Of a DNA stretch of 17,095 nt, positions 1 to 7,902 are shown one piece after another. Made by a program: the position numbers and the translations under genes. Each line of letters begins with the position of its first letter. The first letter of the stretch is position 1. This DNA comes from an uncultured Gemmatimonadota bacterium (GTDB taxonomy: Bacteria; Gemmatimonadota; Gemmatimonadetes; Gemmatimonadales; Gemmatimonadaceae). The DNA lies in NCBI GenBank assembly GCA_946887155.1, contig CAMPKM010000019.1:1-17095 (forward strand), given 5' to 3'. The notes under the pieces were generated by a model, which was not told the DNA's origin, ran no database searches, and saw nothing but the letters and a program-made list of their open reading frames with translations.

Positions 1-3
1 TTG

Positions 4-141
4 AAGGCGCAAAACTGGCAAGGGCGCGAACTGGCAAAGGGCGCGAAAACTGGCACAGGGCGCGAACTGCCATAGGGCGCGAACTGCCACAGGGCGCCAA
101 CTGCCACAGGGCGCGAACTGCCAAAGAGCGCGAAGCCGCTG
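4..141. repeat. 17-bp tandem repeat, about eight units
   Basis: Consecutive units begin at 4, 21, 38, 57, 74, 91, 108 and 125. The period is 17 bp, except for one 19-bp unit that gained two A residues. The consensus is AGGGCGCGAACTGCCAC. The first three units have CTGGCA where the later ones have CTGCCA, and the last unit is degenerate. The array lies just downstream of the glycosyltransferase stop (minus strand), followed by a run of eight G at 153-160. No ORF with family character runs through it. It may continue leftwards beyond the window. Confidence 0.9.
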
Positions 142-162
142 AGGGCGGAGCTGGGGGGGGAA

Positions 163-1206
163 CTAGCGGGGTTTGCGGCGGCGTTCGCGGCCCCACACTG
201 AACGCCGATAGGGTTCGATGTGGGTTTCGGCGTATTCGAGAACCCGGGCGACATCGACGGGCGTGATCTCGTGGAAGGGCGCAAACTGGAAAGCGTGTTT
301 CCGGGCGATCTCGCGGAACTCCGTAATGTGGGGCCATTCGTGCGCGATGCGCGGGACGAGGCGGAGGACCGAGTGCAGCAGATCGGAGGGCGACACCGAC
401 TCGCCGAACGAATATGCCAGGTAGCGGCGCTCGACGAGGTTCCAGAACTTCTCGGTGTCGGGCCTGATGGCGATGGCGTCGTATTCGAGCGCGGTGCAGA
501 GGAGTCCCCACAGCACATGATCCTGGCGGCCGGCCTTGTTGCGGGTCGGCGATTCCGGCGCATCGTGCCAGTGGCGGAGGTAGCCCGCGTCCATGGCATA
601 CGCCGTCGGGAATCCGCTTCGCAACATGCGCAGGTTGAGCTCCGTCCACTCTCCCCAGTACATGCGCCGGACATTGAACCCGCCGATGTCCTGGATGAGA
701 CGGCGGTAGCCGGCGACGAGCATGCCCTGCACGCTCATGAATCGCAGGCCGTGCGCGTCCACGTGGGGCGTCCCGCGCCGCGGCTTGAACAGCCGGTTGG
801 TCTCCCCGATGAGCGACGGCACGCCGATCAGTCCCACCGGGTGCTGGTGCAACCGTTCCTCCAGCACATCGAGCATGTCGCCGTGGATGGTGATGTCGTC
901 GTCAATGAAGCAGATCAACGGCGACTTGCATAACGCGAGCTGTTGCACCCGGCCGCCGACGATGCTCGGGTTGCGCACGTTGAAGTGCACGCTGAGCGGC
1001 AGGCCGCGGCCCATCTTGCGCAGGCGCCGCTCGACCGAATACGGCTCTTCGTCGGTATCCCAGTTGTACACGAGCTGCAGTTCCCACCGTGACCGGCGCA
1101 TGCCGAGGGCGCGCAGCGACTCGAACAGCCGCTTGAGGTATGACTCGCGCTGCGGAATGGTGAGGATGCAGAGCGTCCAGAGGGGAGATCGGCGTCGCAG
1201 CATCAT
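163..1206 (-). CDS. Glycosyltransferase, family 2-like (GT-A fold)
   Basis: A 347-aa protein predicted to transfer a sugar from an activated donor; acceptor and donor are unknown. It starts with a GT-A-like first strand (LCILTIPQRESYLKRL, about residues 12-27). It carries a metal/nucleotide-sugar acidic triad, FIDDD (residues 100-104). Near 184-197 it has WGEWTELNLRMLRSGF, which matches the position of the family 2 acceptor/catalytic-base 'ED' region, followed by a His/Trp-rich stretch. There is no signal peptide or membrane helix, so it is probably cytosolic. Its ATG overlaps the TGA of the upstream HAD phosphatase by 4 nt (ATGA), implying translational coupling. The stop is TAG at 163-165. 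The family-level call is good; a mannosyl-3-phosphoglycerate-synthase-like role is suggested only by the neighbour, and I do not recognise the GT55 signature. Confidence 0.8.
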   Translation of the reverse strand: MMLRRRSPLWTLCILTIPQRESYLKRLFESLRALGMRRSRWELQLVYNWDTDEEPYSVERRLRKMGRGLPLSVHFNVRNPSIVGGRVQQLALCKSPLICFIDDDITIHGDMLDVLEERLHQHPVGLIGVPSLIGETNRLFKPRRGTPHVDAHGLRFMSVQGMLVAGYRRLIQDIGGFNVRRMYWGEWTELNLRMLRSGFPTAYAMDAGYLRHWHDAPESPTRNKAGRQDHVLWGLLCTALEYDAIAIRPDTEKFWNLVERRYLAYSFGESVSPSDLLHSVLRLVPRIAHEWPHITEFREIARKHAFQFAPFHEITPVDVARVLEYAETHIEPYRRSVWGRERRRKPR

Positions 1207-1991
1207 GTCGGGACGGTGGGAAGGATCAGGCTGAGCGCTTCCTTCCAGGCTCGCGCTCCCGATGCCGACAGCAGGTGCACGCCGGTAATATCGCGAAGTT
1301 CCGGATGATGACCATTCCGGTTCCTCACAGCGAGCCGGACGCGCGTTGCCTTGAGGAGCGGGACGTCGTTGCCCGCGTTACCGATGCCGACGACGGAGCG
1401 AAACGGTGCACCGAGCGCGCGGGCATGGTCGAGCACGGCGCGAACGCCGGTCGCCTTGTCGGGCCCGCTCGTGATCGTGATCCACTGGCCGGATCGCGTC
1501 GCCGCGAGACCGGCACTCGTCAGGCAGCCGAGGAACGGCACGACGCCCGGTCCGACCCAGTCGCGGACGCACACGCTATGGCCGCGACGCAGCCAGCGCC
1601 CACCATCGGGAAGCAGCCGCTTCTGGTTGACGACACGCACGCCGGCCGCTTCGGCGCATCGGTGAATGCGAGGCACGAGCGTGACCGCCCGGTCGCCGAG
1701 CACGACCACTTCACGGCGCGTCGCGGTTGAACCCCGCCAGCGAGCGGGAAAGGCAACGACCGCGCCATTTTCGGCGATCATGGGCGCGGAAATCCCGAGG
1801 CGTCGCTGAAGGACGGCGAGCTCGACCAGCGTGCGACTGGATGCCAGCACCAGCTCCACCTGCGAGGCGAAGCCCGCCACCTGTCGAGCGGTGATGGCGA
1901 GGCGATCGCTCGCATCGAGCAGGGTTCCGTCGACATCGCTGAACAGCGCAATGCGCGGAAACGGTGCAGCTCTCACAGTCCGAGGGCGCAT
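1203..1991 (-). CDS. HAD-IIB phosphatase, mannosyl-3-phosphoglycerate phosphatase-like
   Basis: About 262 aa from the ATG at 1991 (266 aa from the alternative ATG at 2003). All four HAD motifs are visible: motif I FSDVDGT (nucleophile Asp19, acid/base Asp21), motif II LASSRT, motif III Lys179 in GPDKATG, and motif IV GNAGND (about 204-209). The segment from ASSRT through RRLGISAPMIAENGAVVAFP closely resembles the cap/core junction of mannosyl-3-phosphoglycerate phosphatases and Cof-type relatives, and the length suits them. The open frame extends upstream to 2222, but that part overlaps the pmbA 3' end and has no family character, so I start at 1991. Both possible ATGs lie inside a strong inverted repeat (1986-2017). 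The gene is coupled to the downstream glycosyltransferase by an ATGA overlap, suggesting a two-step glycosyl-phosphate synthesis and dephosphorylation. The substrate is not proven. Confidence 0.78.
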   Translation of the reverse strand: MRPRTVRAAPFPRIALFSDVDGTLLDASDRLAITARQVAGFASQVELVLASSRTLVELAVLQRRLGISAPMIAENGAVVAFPARWRGSTATRREVVVLGDRAVTLVPRIHRCAEAAGVRVVNQKRLLPDGGRWLRRGHSVCVRDWVGPGVVPFLGCLTSAGLAATRSGQWITITSGPDKATGVRAVLDHARALGAPFRSVVGIGNAGNDVPLLKATRVRLAVRNRNGHHPELRDITGVHLLSASGARAWKEALSLILPTVPT

Positions 1992-2017
1992 GGCCCGTAA
2001 CATGACGGGCCGTGCGC
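1986..2017. promoter_or_regulatory. Stem-loop covering the start codons of the HAD phosphatase gene
   Basis: Arms 1986-1998 (GCGCATGGCCCGT) and 2005-2017 (ACGGGCCGTGCGC) pair at 12 of 13 positions around a 6-nt loop. Both candidate ATGs on the minus strand (2003 in the loop/arm, 1991 in the arm) fall within it, in the 85-bp gap after pmbA. No T-run follows on either strand, so it does not look like an intrinsic terminator. Masking of the start codon in mRNA is the simplest reading. Confidence 0.6.
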
Positions 2018-2076
2018 CGTGGGAGAACCCTTGAAAAGGTGCTGCTTGCTGCTTGCACCGGCGCCTTGCGGGGATG

Positions 2077-3492
2077 TTACACGGCGTCCGACAGGCTCGT
2101 GAAGTTGAAGTCACGCACCTTGAGCGGTGGAACCACCACGGCTCCACCGGCTTCCGTGCCGGCGAGACGTACCGGCTGTCCGACTGCCTCGAGATTGTTG
2201 AGCATGAACAGCGGCGAGTCATTGAACCGGAAGTTCTTCACCGCCTTGCTCACCTTGCCGTTCTCGACGAGGAAGGTGCCGTCTCTCGTCAGGCCGGTGT
2301 AGAGAATCGTGCGGGGATCGACCTCACGCAGGTACCAGAGACGCGTGACCAGGATACCGCGTTCCGTGGACTTGATCATGTCCTCGACGCTCGATGGACC
2401 GCCGCTCATGAGGAATGACGTCGGGGCGCCGGTCGGTTCGACGCCTTTCTTCTGCGCCCAGAAGCGCGAGTAGAACAGCGTCTTGAGCACGCCATTCTCG
2501 ATGAACACCTGCCGGCCTAACGGGAGCCCGCCGCCGTCGAATGGCTGGGCGAGCACCTGGGGGTCGAATGGGTCGGCATAGATCGAGATGCGCTCGTCCA
2601 TGATTTTCTCCCCGATCTTCGTGCCGCCACCCTGCTTGACGAACGGGCTCCGGCCCTCGTCGGTGGCGCGGGCATCGAGATAGAAGGCGATCAACTGGGC
2701 AAGGTCGCCGACGGCCTGTGGCTCGAGGATGACGGTGTAGCGACCCGGTTCGACCGCGACCGGATTGCGCGACAGGCGCGCCTTTTCGATCGCCCGGGTG
2801 CTGACCGCCTTGAAGTCTACCTTGTTCGCGTCGTTATGCTCGGCGCCGGCCCAGCCGGACCCGGTGCCGTCGGCGGTGCGGACGGTGAGCGTGAAATTCG
2901 AGTTGGTGGAGCGGTGATAGGCAAACATGCCCTTGCTGTTGCCGAGCGCGCTGGCCTGGGCGCCATTGATCAGGAATCCGGCGGCGCGAAGGTCTTTTGC
3001 GTCCCGGGCCGGCTCGAGCGCGGTGAGCGCAACGCGTGCGCGGTCTTCGGCGCTCATGTTGGCGACCGATGGGAAAAACGCCTCCACCGGGCGGTACTGC
3101 TGGGGGCCGAGCATGGGCATGGCCTCGGGATCGTCAGGCGCCAGCTTGGCAAGGCGTTCCGATTTCTCGACAGCGGACCGTAACGCCGCGTCGGTGACTT
3201 CATTGGTCTGGACCACCGCGTGTTTCTTGCCGAACCAGCTCTGCACCGCGACCGCGAAGTCCGACACGGCGCCGGCGGTCGACATCTGGTTGTCGGCGAA
3301 CCGCACGTTGGTGGTGTGGTTGCCACCGATCTGGACGTCGATGCCATCGGCCTTCGACATGGCGACGACGCGCTGGACCAGCGACTGCGCTTCTTCGCGC
3401 GAGAGGATCGAGCTGGCGGCGGCCGGCCGGTCCTGCGTTTCGAGCAACCGGGTGGGCTCGGAGAGGGCCTCGGTGATATTGGAGCGTCTCAT
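2077..3492 (-). CDS. pmbA: PmbA/TldE-type metalloprotease partner subunit
   Basis: A 471-aa protein of the TldD/PmbA family. In the family, the TldD-TldE heterodimer is a metallopeptidase that degrades unfolded peptides and trims some peptide leaders; TldE/PmbA lacks the metal motif. Here no HExxxH is present. An N-terminal helical region is followed by the strand VRFADNQMSTAGAVSDFAVAVQ, typical of the family's first domain. The C-terminal half contains EPGRYTVILEPQAVGDLAQLIAFY, DPFDPQVLAQPFDGGGLPLGRQVFIENGVLKTLFYSRFWAQKKG and a final glycine/valine-rich PPLKVRDFNF segment. The length is close to the usual 440-480 aa. A Shine-Dalgarno-like GAGG stands about 9 nt before the ATG, and the gap to the tldD stop is only 13 nt, so the two form one operon. 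No signal peptide is present, unlike its partner. Confidence 0.9.
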   Translation of the reverse strand: MRRSNITEALSEPTRLLETQDRPAAASSILSREEAQSLVQRVVAMSKADGIDVQIGGNHTTNVRFADNQMSTAGAVSDFAVAVQSWFGKKHAVVQTNEVTDAALRSAVEKSERLAKLAPDDPEAMPMLGPQQYRPVEAFFPSVANMSAEDRARVALTALEPARDAKDLRAAGFLINGAQASALGNSKGMFAYHRSTNSNFTLTVRTADGTGSGWAGAEHNDANKVDFKAVSTRAIEKARLSRNPVAVEPGRYTVILEPQAVGDLAQLIAFYLDARATDEGRSPFVKQGGGTKIGEKIMDERISIYADPFDPQVLAQPFDGGGLPLGRQVFIENGVLKTLFYSRFWAQKKGVEPTGAPTSFLMSGGPSSVEDMIKSTERGILVTRLWYLREVDPRTILYTGLTRDGTFLVENGKVSKAVKNFRFNDSPLFMLNNLEAVGQPVRLAGTEAGGAVVVPPLKVRDFNFTSLSDAV

Positions 3493-3505
3493 CGATCTGA
3501 CCTCG

Positions 3506-5125
3506 TTACGCCTTTCGGCCGGTGTTGATGACGTTGACGTTGCGGAAGCGCGCCGGTACGCAGCCGTGACTGACCGCGTTCACCTGGCCGGGCTGGCCCT
3601 TGCCGTCGAAGAAGGAACCCCAGACTTCGTAGCCACCGCGTCCGCCAATCATGTCCATCGAATTCCAGAAGTCGGGCGTGCGCATCTGGTAGGCCACGTC
3701 CTTGAGCATGCCGGTGATCTTGCCGCCCTTGACCTCGTAGAACAGCTGGCCGCCGAACTGCGCGTTGTAGCGCTGCTGGTCGATCGAGAACGAGCCGTCG
3801 CCGATGATGGCGATGCCGCTGTCGGTGGCGGCGATCATGTCGTCCCATGACCGGTTGTCGCTCGACGGCAGCAGCGAAACGTTAGGCATGCGCTGGAACT
3901 GGACGCTGCTCCAGCTGTCGGCATACGAGCAGCCGTGCGACCGCGTGGGCAGGTTCTGCTGCTTGTACCACCAGTCGAGCCACACCGCCTGTTCGCGTGT
4001 GGTCTGGTAATCGTTGACGACGCCGTTCTTGATGATGAGGAATTCGTCGGGCGCGACGCCTTCGTCGTCGTAGCCAATGGTGGCCAGCGCGCCCGGTTGT
4101 GAGCGATCGCCCTGGATGTTCATGAATTCCGGGCCGTACTTGAACTTGCCGAGGAAGTCCGCCGGCGGCGCGACGAAGGATGTCCCGGCGTAGTTGGCTT
4201 CGTACCCCATCGCACGATCGAGCTCGGTGGGGTGGGCGATGGATTCGTGGATCGTGAGCCAGAGGTGCGACGGGTGCAGGACGAGGTTGTAGCGTCCGAC
4301 CTCCACCGGCTTCGCCTTGAGCTTTTCGCTCGCTTCTTCGCCCCAGCGGCGGGAATTGTTCACGATGTCCTGGGCGCGCACCCATTCCCACCCGCGCGCA
4401 ACGGGCGGCAGCGTGTTGGCGCGATTCTGGAAATCGGAGAAGTCGGGCGACACCGCCGTGAACTGCTGCTGCACCGCGCTCTGGATGACCGTCTGGGCGA
4501 TGACCGAGCCATCGGTGTTGGCGTAGCTGCGTTCCATCTTCCGGAGGAACAGGGCGCTGAACACGAACTTGACGTTGGCAGCCTTCATGCCCTCGGTATT
4601 CGCGCTGATGAGGAGGTCGGCCTTCTCCTCGACGGGAATGGTCCAGGGATCGATTTCATAAGCGCTTTTCCAGCTCACTTCGCCAACGGAGGGAGCTGGC
4701 GCGAGCGTGACCGATCGATCCTTCGCGACGGTGTTCGCCTTGGCGATCGCGACCGCTTCGCGGGCCGCGCTGGCGACGCCATCCTTCGTGAGGTCTCGCG
4801 ACGCGGCGAAGCCCCACGTTCCGTTCACGAGCGCCCGCACACCAATGCCGATCGAGTCGGTGTCGACCACGTTGATGATCTGCTGTTCGCGCGTGACCAC
4901 GAAGTTCTGCATGTAGCGCCCGATTCGCGCGTCGGCGAACCCGGCGCCGGCCATCTTTGCGGAATTGAGGGCTTCCATCAGAAGATCCTTGATGGCGGCA
5001 TCCATTGTGGCGCCTTGTGTGCCAGCCAGAGGCGCCAGCGCGTCGGCGGTGCGGAGCGAGCCTCCGAGAGCGATGGCGCCCGCGACGGCGCCGCCCTGTT
5101 TGAGGAAATCGCGACGAGTACTCAT
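3506..5125 (-). CDS. tldD: TldD-type zinc metalloprotease with Tat signal
   Basis: 539 aa from the ATG at 5125, chosen because the protein then begins MSTRRDFLKQGGAVAGAIALGG, a clear twin-arginine signal; the frame stays open to 5212 but adds no recognisable sequence. The metal site is HESIAH (His293, Glu294, His298), the HExxxH of TldD. A C-terminal Cys at about 522 in VSHGCVPARFRNV occupies the position of the family's conserved Cys ligand. Intervening TldD features include the glycine-rich region around YAGTSFVAPP and FSIDQQRYNAQFGGQLFYEVKGGKITGMLKDVAYQ. It is the active subunit and is followed 13 nt later by pmbA. E. coli TldD is cytosolic and about 480 aa; the extra length here is mostly the export signal. 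No peptide (RiPP) precursor is visible nearby. The signal predicts a periplasmic or cell-surface enzyme; the substrate is unknown. Confidence 0.92.
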   Translation of the reverse strand: MSTRRDFLKQGGAVAGAIALGGSLRTADALAPLAGTQGATMDAAIKDLLMEALNSAKMAGAGFADARIGRYMQNFVVTREQQIINVVDTDSIGIGVRALVNGTWGFAASRDLTKDGVASAAREAVAIAKANTVAKDRSVTLAPAPSVGEVSWKSAYEIDPWTIPVEEKADLLISANTEGMKAANVKFVFSALFLRKMERSYANTDGSVIAQTVIQSAVQQQFTAVSPDFSDFQNRANTLPPVARGWEWVRAQDIVNNSRRWGEEASEKLKAKPVEVGRYNLVLHPSHLWLTIHESIAHPTELDRAMGYEANYAGTSFVAPPADFLGKFKYGPEFMNIQGDRSQPGALATIGYDDEGVAPDEFLIIKNGVVNDYQTTREQAVWLDWWYKQQNLPTRSHGCSYADSWSSVQFQRMPNVSLLPSSDNRSWDDMIAATDSGIAIIGDGSFSIDQQRYNAQFGGQLFYEVKGGKITGMLKDVAYQMRTPDFWNSMDMIGGRGGYEVWGSFFDGKGQPGQVNAVSHGCVPARFRNVNVINTGRKA

Positions 5126-5401
5126 GGGTTTTACCGGTGAAGCGCCGCTAGCAATGTGGCGGCGACGTTCGGGACACGGGCGTCCTGCCTGGTGACCAGG
5201 AGGGGCCGTCAACTACGCTAACGCCGACCGAAGCCGGCCGGGACTCCCCTGAGACGAGACGCGAGGCGTTGAGGTTGAACCGGCAGCCGGGCGACCTGAG
5301 GCGGGACAGGGCGAACAAAACTGCGCATTTCGGATCGGACCGGTGTGTCCCTGTTTCGTCGCAATGGACGATGTCATGACACCGCACCACCTTCCACCGC
5401 C
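5126..5401. other. Divergent intergenic region, tldD / membrane-spermidine synthase
   Basis: About 276 bp between the divergent tldD start (5125, minus) and the preferred start of the next gene (5402, plus). It must hold both promoters, but I see no convincing -35/-10 pair on either strand. It contains one perfect odd palindrome at 5188-5200. Part of the right side (5345-5401) is open in frame with the next gene from a GTG and could be its N-terminus. No small ORF with a ribosome site or RNA gene is evident. Confidence 0.5.
5188..5200. promoter_or_regulatory. 13-bp palindrome CCTGGT-G-ACCAGG
   Basis: Perfect 6-bp arms around one base, 63-75 bp upstream of the tldD start in the divergent spacer. 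The position suits an operator for tldD-pmbA or the divergent gene, but a chance palindrome of this size is possible in GC-rich DNA. Confidence 0.3.
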
Positions 5402-7864
5402 ATGTCAGTAGAAGAATCCACGATGGTGCGGGTCGGACCGGAGCCAGATCCGGCGTCCGCGACGGCAGCGCTGAAGCGTCGCAGCGCCGTTTTGCTGGTA
5501 ACCGCGTTTTCGGCGGCGATTTTCCTCAACGCGGCGCTGCTGTTCTCGGTGCAGCCGATGTTCACGAAAATGGTACTGCCGCTCCTGGGGGGCAGCCCGG
5601 CGGTGTGGAATACCTGCCTGCTGTTCTTTCAGTCGCTGCTGCTGGCCGGGTACCTGTATGCCCATCTGTCTTCGCGCTGGCTGAGCAACCGCAACCAGGC
5701 GATCCTCCACGTTGCCATCCTGGCGAGCGCCATTCTGGTGCTCCCGATCCATGTGCCGGCGTCATGGGCGCATCCACCGGGAAGCGCGCTGCCGATCGGC
5801 TGGCTGCTCGGTCTCCTGACCGTCTCCCTGGGGCTGCCATTTTTTGCGCTGTCGGCCGGGGCACCGATGATGCAGCGCTGGTTCGCCGGGACGAGTCATG
5901 CATCGGCCGCCAATCCGTATTTCCTGTACGCCGCCAGCAACCTGGGAAGCTTCGTGTCGTTGCTGGCGTACCCGTTCCTGATCGAGCCGCGCCTGCGGAT
6001 CTCCGAACAGTCTGTTATCTGGCTCGAGGTTTACTATGCGCTCCTGGCCCTGATCACCGGTTGTGCGATCATGGCCTGGATATTCCGCCGCCGCGTCACG
6101 GAAACCGTGAGCGTAACGACGGTTGTCGAGCCGGCGGCCACCACGGTCGCCGAGCCGGCCGCGGAAGGGGCCGACCCCGATACGCTCGTCGTGGACGGTG
6201 AGGGGGTCCGCCTCAGGCGGCGCGGGGCGCTGCGTGGATCGATGCGATTCCTGATCGAGGAGAATCCGTCGATCATCCGTCGCTTCTTCCAGGGCCGCGA
6301 CGAACCGATCGGGGAGCCGACGATCGTTCCAGACCGGCACTGGCGGCTGCGCTGGGTGCTGCTGTCGTTCGCACCATCGAGCCTGCTCATCGGCGTCACG
6401 ACCTACCTGAGCACCGACATCGCGTCCGTGCCGTTCCTCTGGGTCATTCCGCTGGCGCTGTACCTGCTGACGTTCGTCCTCGTTTTTGCGAAGCGCCCGT
6501 TGTTTCCGCGCTGGTACATCCTGCATGCGCAACTGGTGGTCGGCCTGGCGCTGATGGTGAGCCTCAGCATCGGGTCGGCATCCGGCATCCTGATGCCGGC
6601 GGCGCTGCACCTGACGGCGTTCTTCATCACGACGATGATGTGCCACCGCGAGCTGGCCGACAGCCGGCCGCGCGCCGAATACCTGACCGAGTTCTACCTC
6701 TGGATGTCGTTAGGCGGCGTGCTGGGCGGCGTGTTCAACGTGCTGCTGGCGCCGGTGCTCTACAATTCGCTCGTCGAGTATCCGTTTGCGCTGGTGGTCG
6801 CGTTCGGGCTGCGTCCGGGCGTGTCGCGGAGATTCGGGAGCTGGATCGACCTCCTGCGCGACGTCTCGTTCCCGCTCGCGGTGGGCGCGGCGATCTGGTT
6901 CGTGCTCAAGCTGCCCAAGCCGCCGTCGACGTGGTTCACGGGCGCCCACCAGCTCTTCCTGCTGGTCATGGCGAGCATCGTGCTGCTCTTCTGGCGCCGG
7001 CCGTTCCGTCTCGCGCTGGGTGCCGGCGCGATCTACACCGCCGCCCACTTCGCCAACCTGTCGGGCAGCAACGTCATGCTGCAGGATCGCAGCTTCTTCG
7101 GGATCTACCGCGTGCGCCAGATCGCGGATTACCACGTGCTGCAGAATGGCACGACGACACACGGCGGGCAGAGCCGCGAACTGACGCGGCGCATGGAGCC
7201 GCTGACCTACTATTACCAGGGCGGCCCGCTGGGCGACATCTTCGCGAAGACCGCGCAGAAGCCGATCCGGCGCGTTGCGATGGTGGGACTGGGCACCGGC
7301 ACGATCGCCTGTTACGGACGGCCGGAAGAGCACTGGACGTTCTACGAGATCGACCCGATGGTGGCGGAAATCGCGCGGACGCCGCGGTATTTCAGCTACC
7401 TGCGCGATTGTGCGCCACGGACCAACGTGGTGATCGGCGACGCGCGCGTGTCACTCGGGGCGGCGCTCGACGGCGAGTTCGACCTGATCGTGCTCGATGC
7501 GTTTACGTCCGACGCCATTCCGGCGCACCTGATCACGCGAGAAGCGATACAGCTGTACCTCCAGAAGCTGGCGCCAGAGGGTGTGGTGGCGATCCACATC
7601 TCCAATCGGTACCTCGACCTGAGGCCGGTGATCATCGCGCTGGCGAACGACGCGCAACTGGCCGGAGCGCTGGGCGAGCGCGGTCCTGACACCGAAGGTC
7701 GCGGGAGGTTGTATTATGGCAGCCGCTGGATGGTGCTGGCGCGGCAGGCGAGCACGTTGTCGGAGCTGGTGAAGGTGGACGGGTGGTACCCATTGGGGAC
7801 GTACCCGGAATCGCGTCTCTGGACCGACGATTATACGGATGTTCTCGGGGCCATCAAATGGTAG
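5402..7864 (+). CDS. Membrane protein fused to a spermidine-synthase-like domain
   Basis: 820 aa from the ATG at 5402; alternatives are a GTG at 5345 (839 aa) and an ATG at 5423, and no start has a strong ribosome site. The N-terminal two-thirds is a multi-pass membrane region of roughly ten helices, beginning AVLLVTAFSAAIFLNAALLFSVQPMFTKMVLPLLGG, typical of 'fused MFS/spermidine synthase' proteins. A polar loop of about 90 residues (roughly 229-318, with VEPAATTVAEPAAEG) interrupts it. The last 240 residues form a SAM-fold aminopropyltransferase-like domain: VGLGTGTIA (nucleotide loop), FYEIDP (acidic end of strand 2), VVIGDARVSL, and LIVLDAFTSDAIPAHL at the catalytic-Asp position. Polyamine synthesis is not assured, since many fused members have no known substrate. 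The GMC gene follows after 38 bp on the same strand. Confidence 0.85.
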   Translation: MSVEESTMVRVGPEPDPASATAALKRRSAVLLVTAFSAAIFLNAALLFSVQPMFTKMVLPLLGGSPAVWNTCLLFFQSLLLAGYLYAHLSSRWLSNRNQAILHVAILASAILVLPIHVPASWAHPPGSALPIGWLLGLLTVSLGLPFFALSAGAPMMQRWFAGTSHASAANPYFLYAASNLGSFVSLLAYPFLIEPRLRISEQSVIWLEVYYALLALITGCAIMAWIFRRRVTETVSVTTVVEPAATTVAEPAAEGADPDTLVVDGEGVRLRRRGALRGSMRFLIEENPSIIRRFFQGRDEPIGEPTIVPDRHWRLRWVLLSFAPSSLLIGVTTYLSTDIASVPFLWVIPLALYLLTFVLVFAKRPLFPRWYILHAQLVVGLALMVSLSIGSASGILMPAALHLTAFFITTMMCHRELADSRPRAEYLTEFYLWMSLGGVLGGVFNVLLAPVLYNSLVEYPFALVVAFGLRPGVSRRFGSWIDLLRDVSFPLAVGAAIWFVLKLPKPPSTWFTGAHQLFLLVMASIVLLFWRRPFRLALGAGAIYTAAHFANLSGSNVMLQDRSFFGIYRVRQIADYHVLQNGTTTHGGQSRELTRRMEPLTYYYQGGPLGDIFAKTAQKPIRRVAMVGLGTGTIACYGRPEEHWTFYEIDPMVAEIARTPRYFSYLRDCAPRTNVVIGDARVSLGAALDGEFDLIVLDAFTSDAIPAHLITREAIQLYLQKLAPEGVVAIHISNRYLDLRPVIIALANDAQLAGALGERGPDTEGRGRLYYGSRWMVLARQASTLSELVKVDGWYPLGTYPESRLWTDDYTDVLGAIKW

Positions 7865-7902
7865 GATGAGGCCAGAAGGCACAGGCCACAGGGAGATTCA
7901 GC

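Noticed and set aside
4..141. CRISPR array interpretation of the 17-bp repeats
   Set aside because: The units are contiguous with no unique spacers and are shorter than CRISPR repeats; no cas genes are nearby.
220..933. Long plus-strand open frame (237 codons) opposite the glycosyltransferase
   Set aside because: It is antisense to a gene with clear GT-A motifs and its translation has no recognisable family pattern; GC-rich DNA produces such shadows.
2004..2222. N-terminal extension of the HAD phosphatase frame to 2222
   Set aside because: It overlaps the conserved 3' end of pmbA and its residues (many Ser, Arg, Cys) show no HAD similarity; the family fold begins just after 1991.
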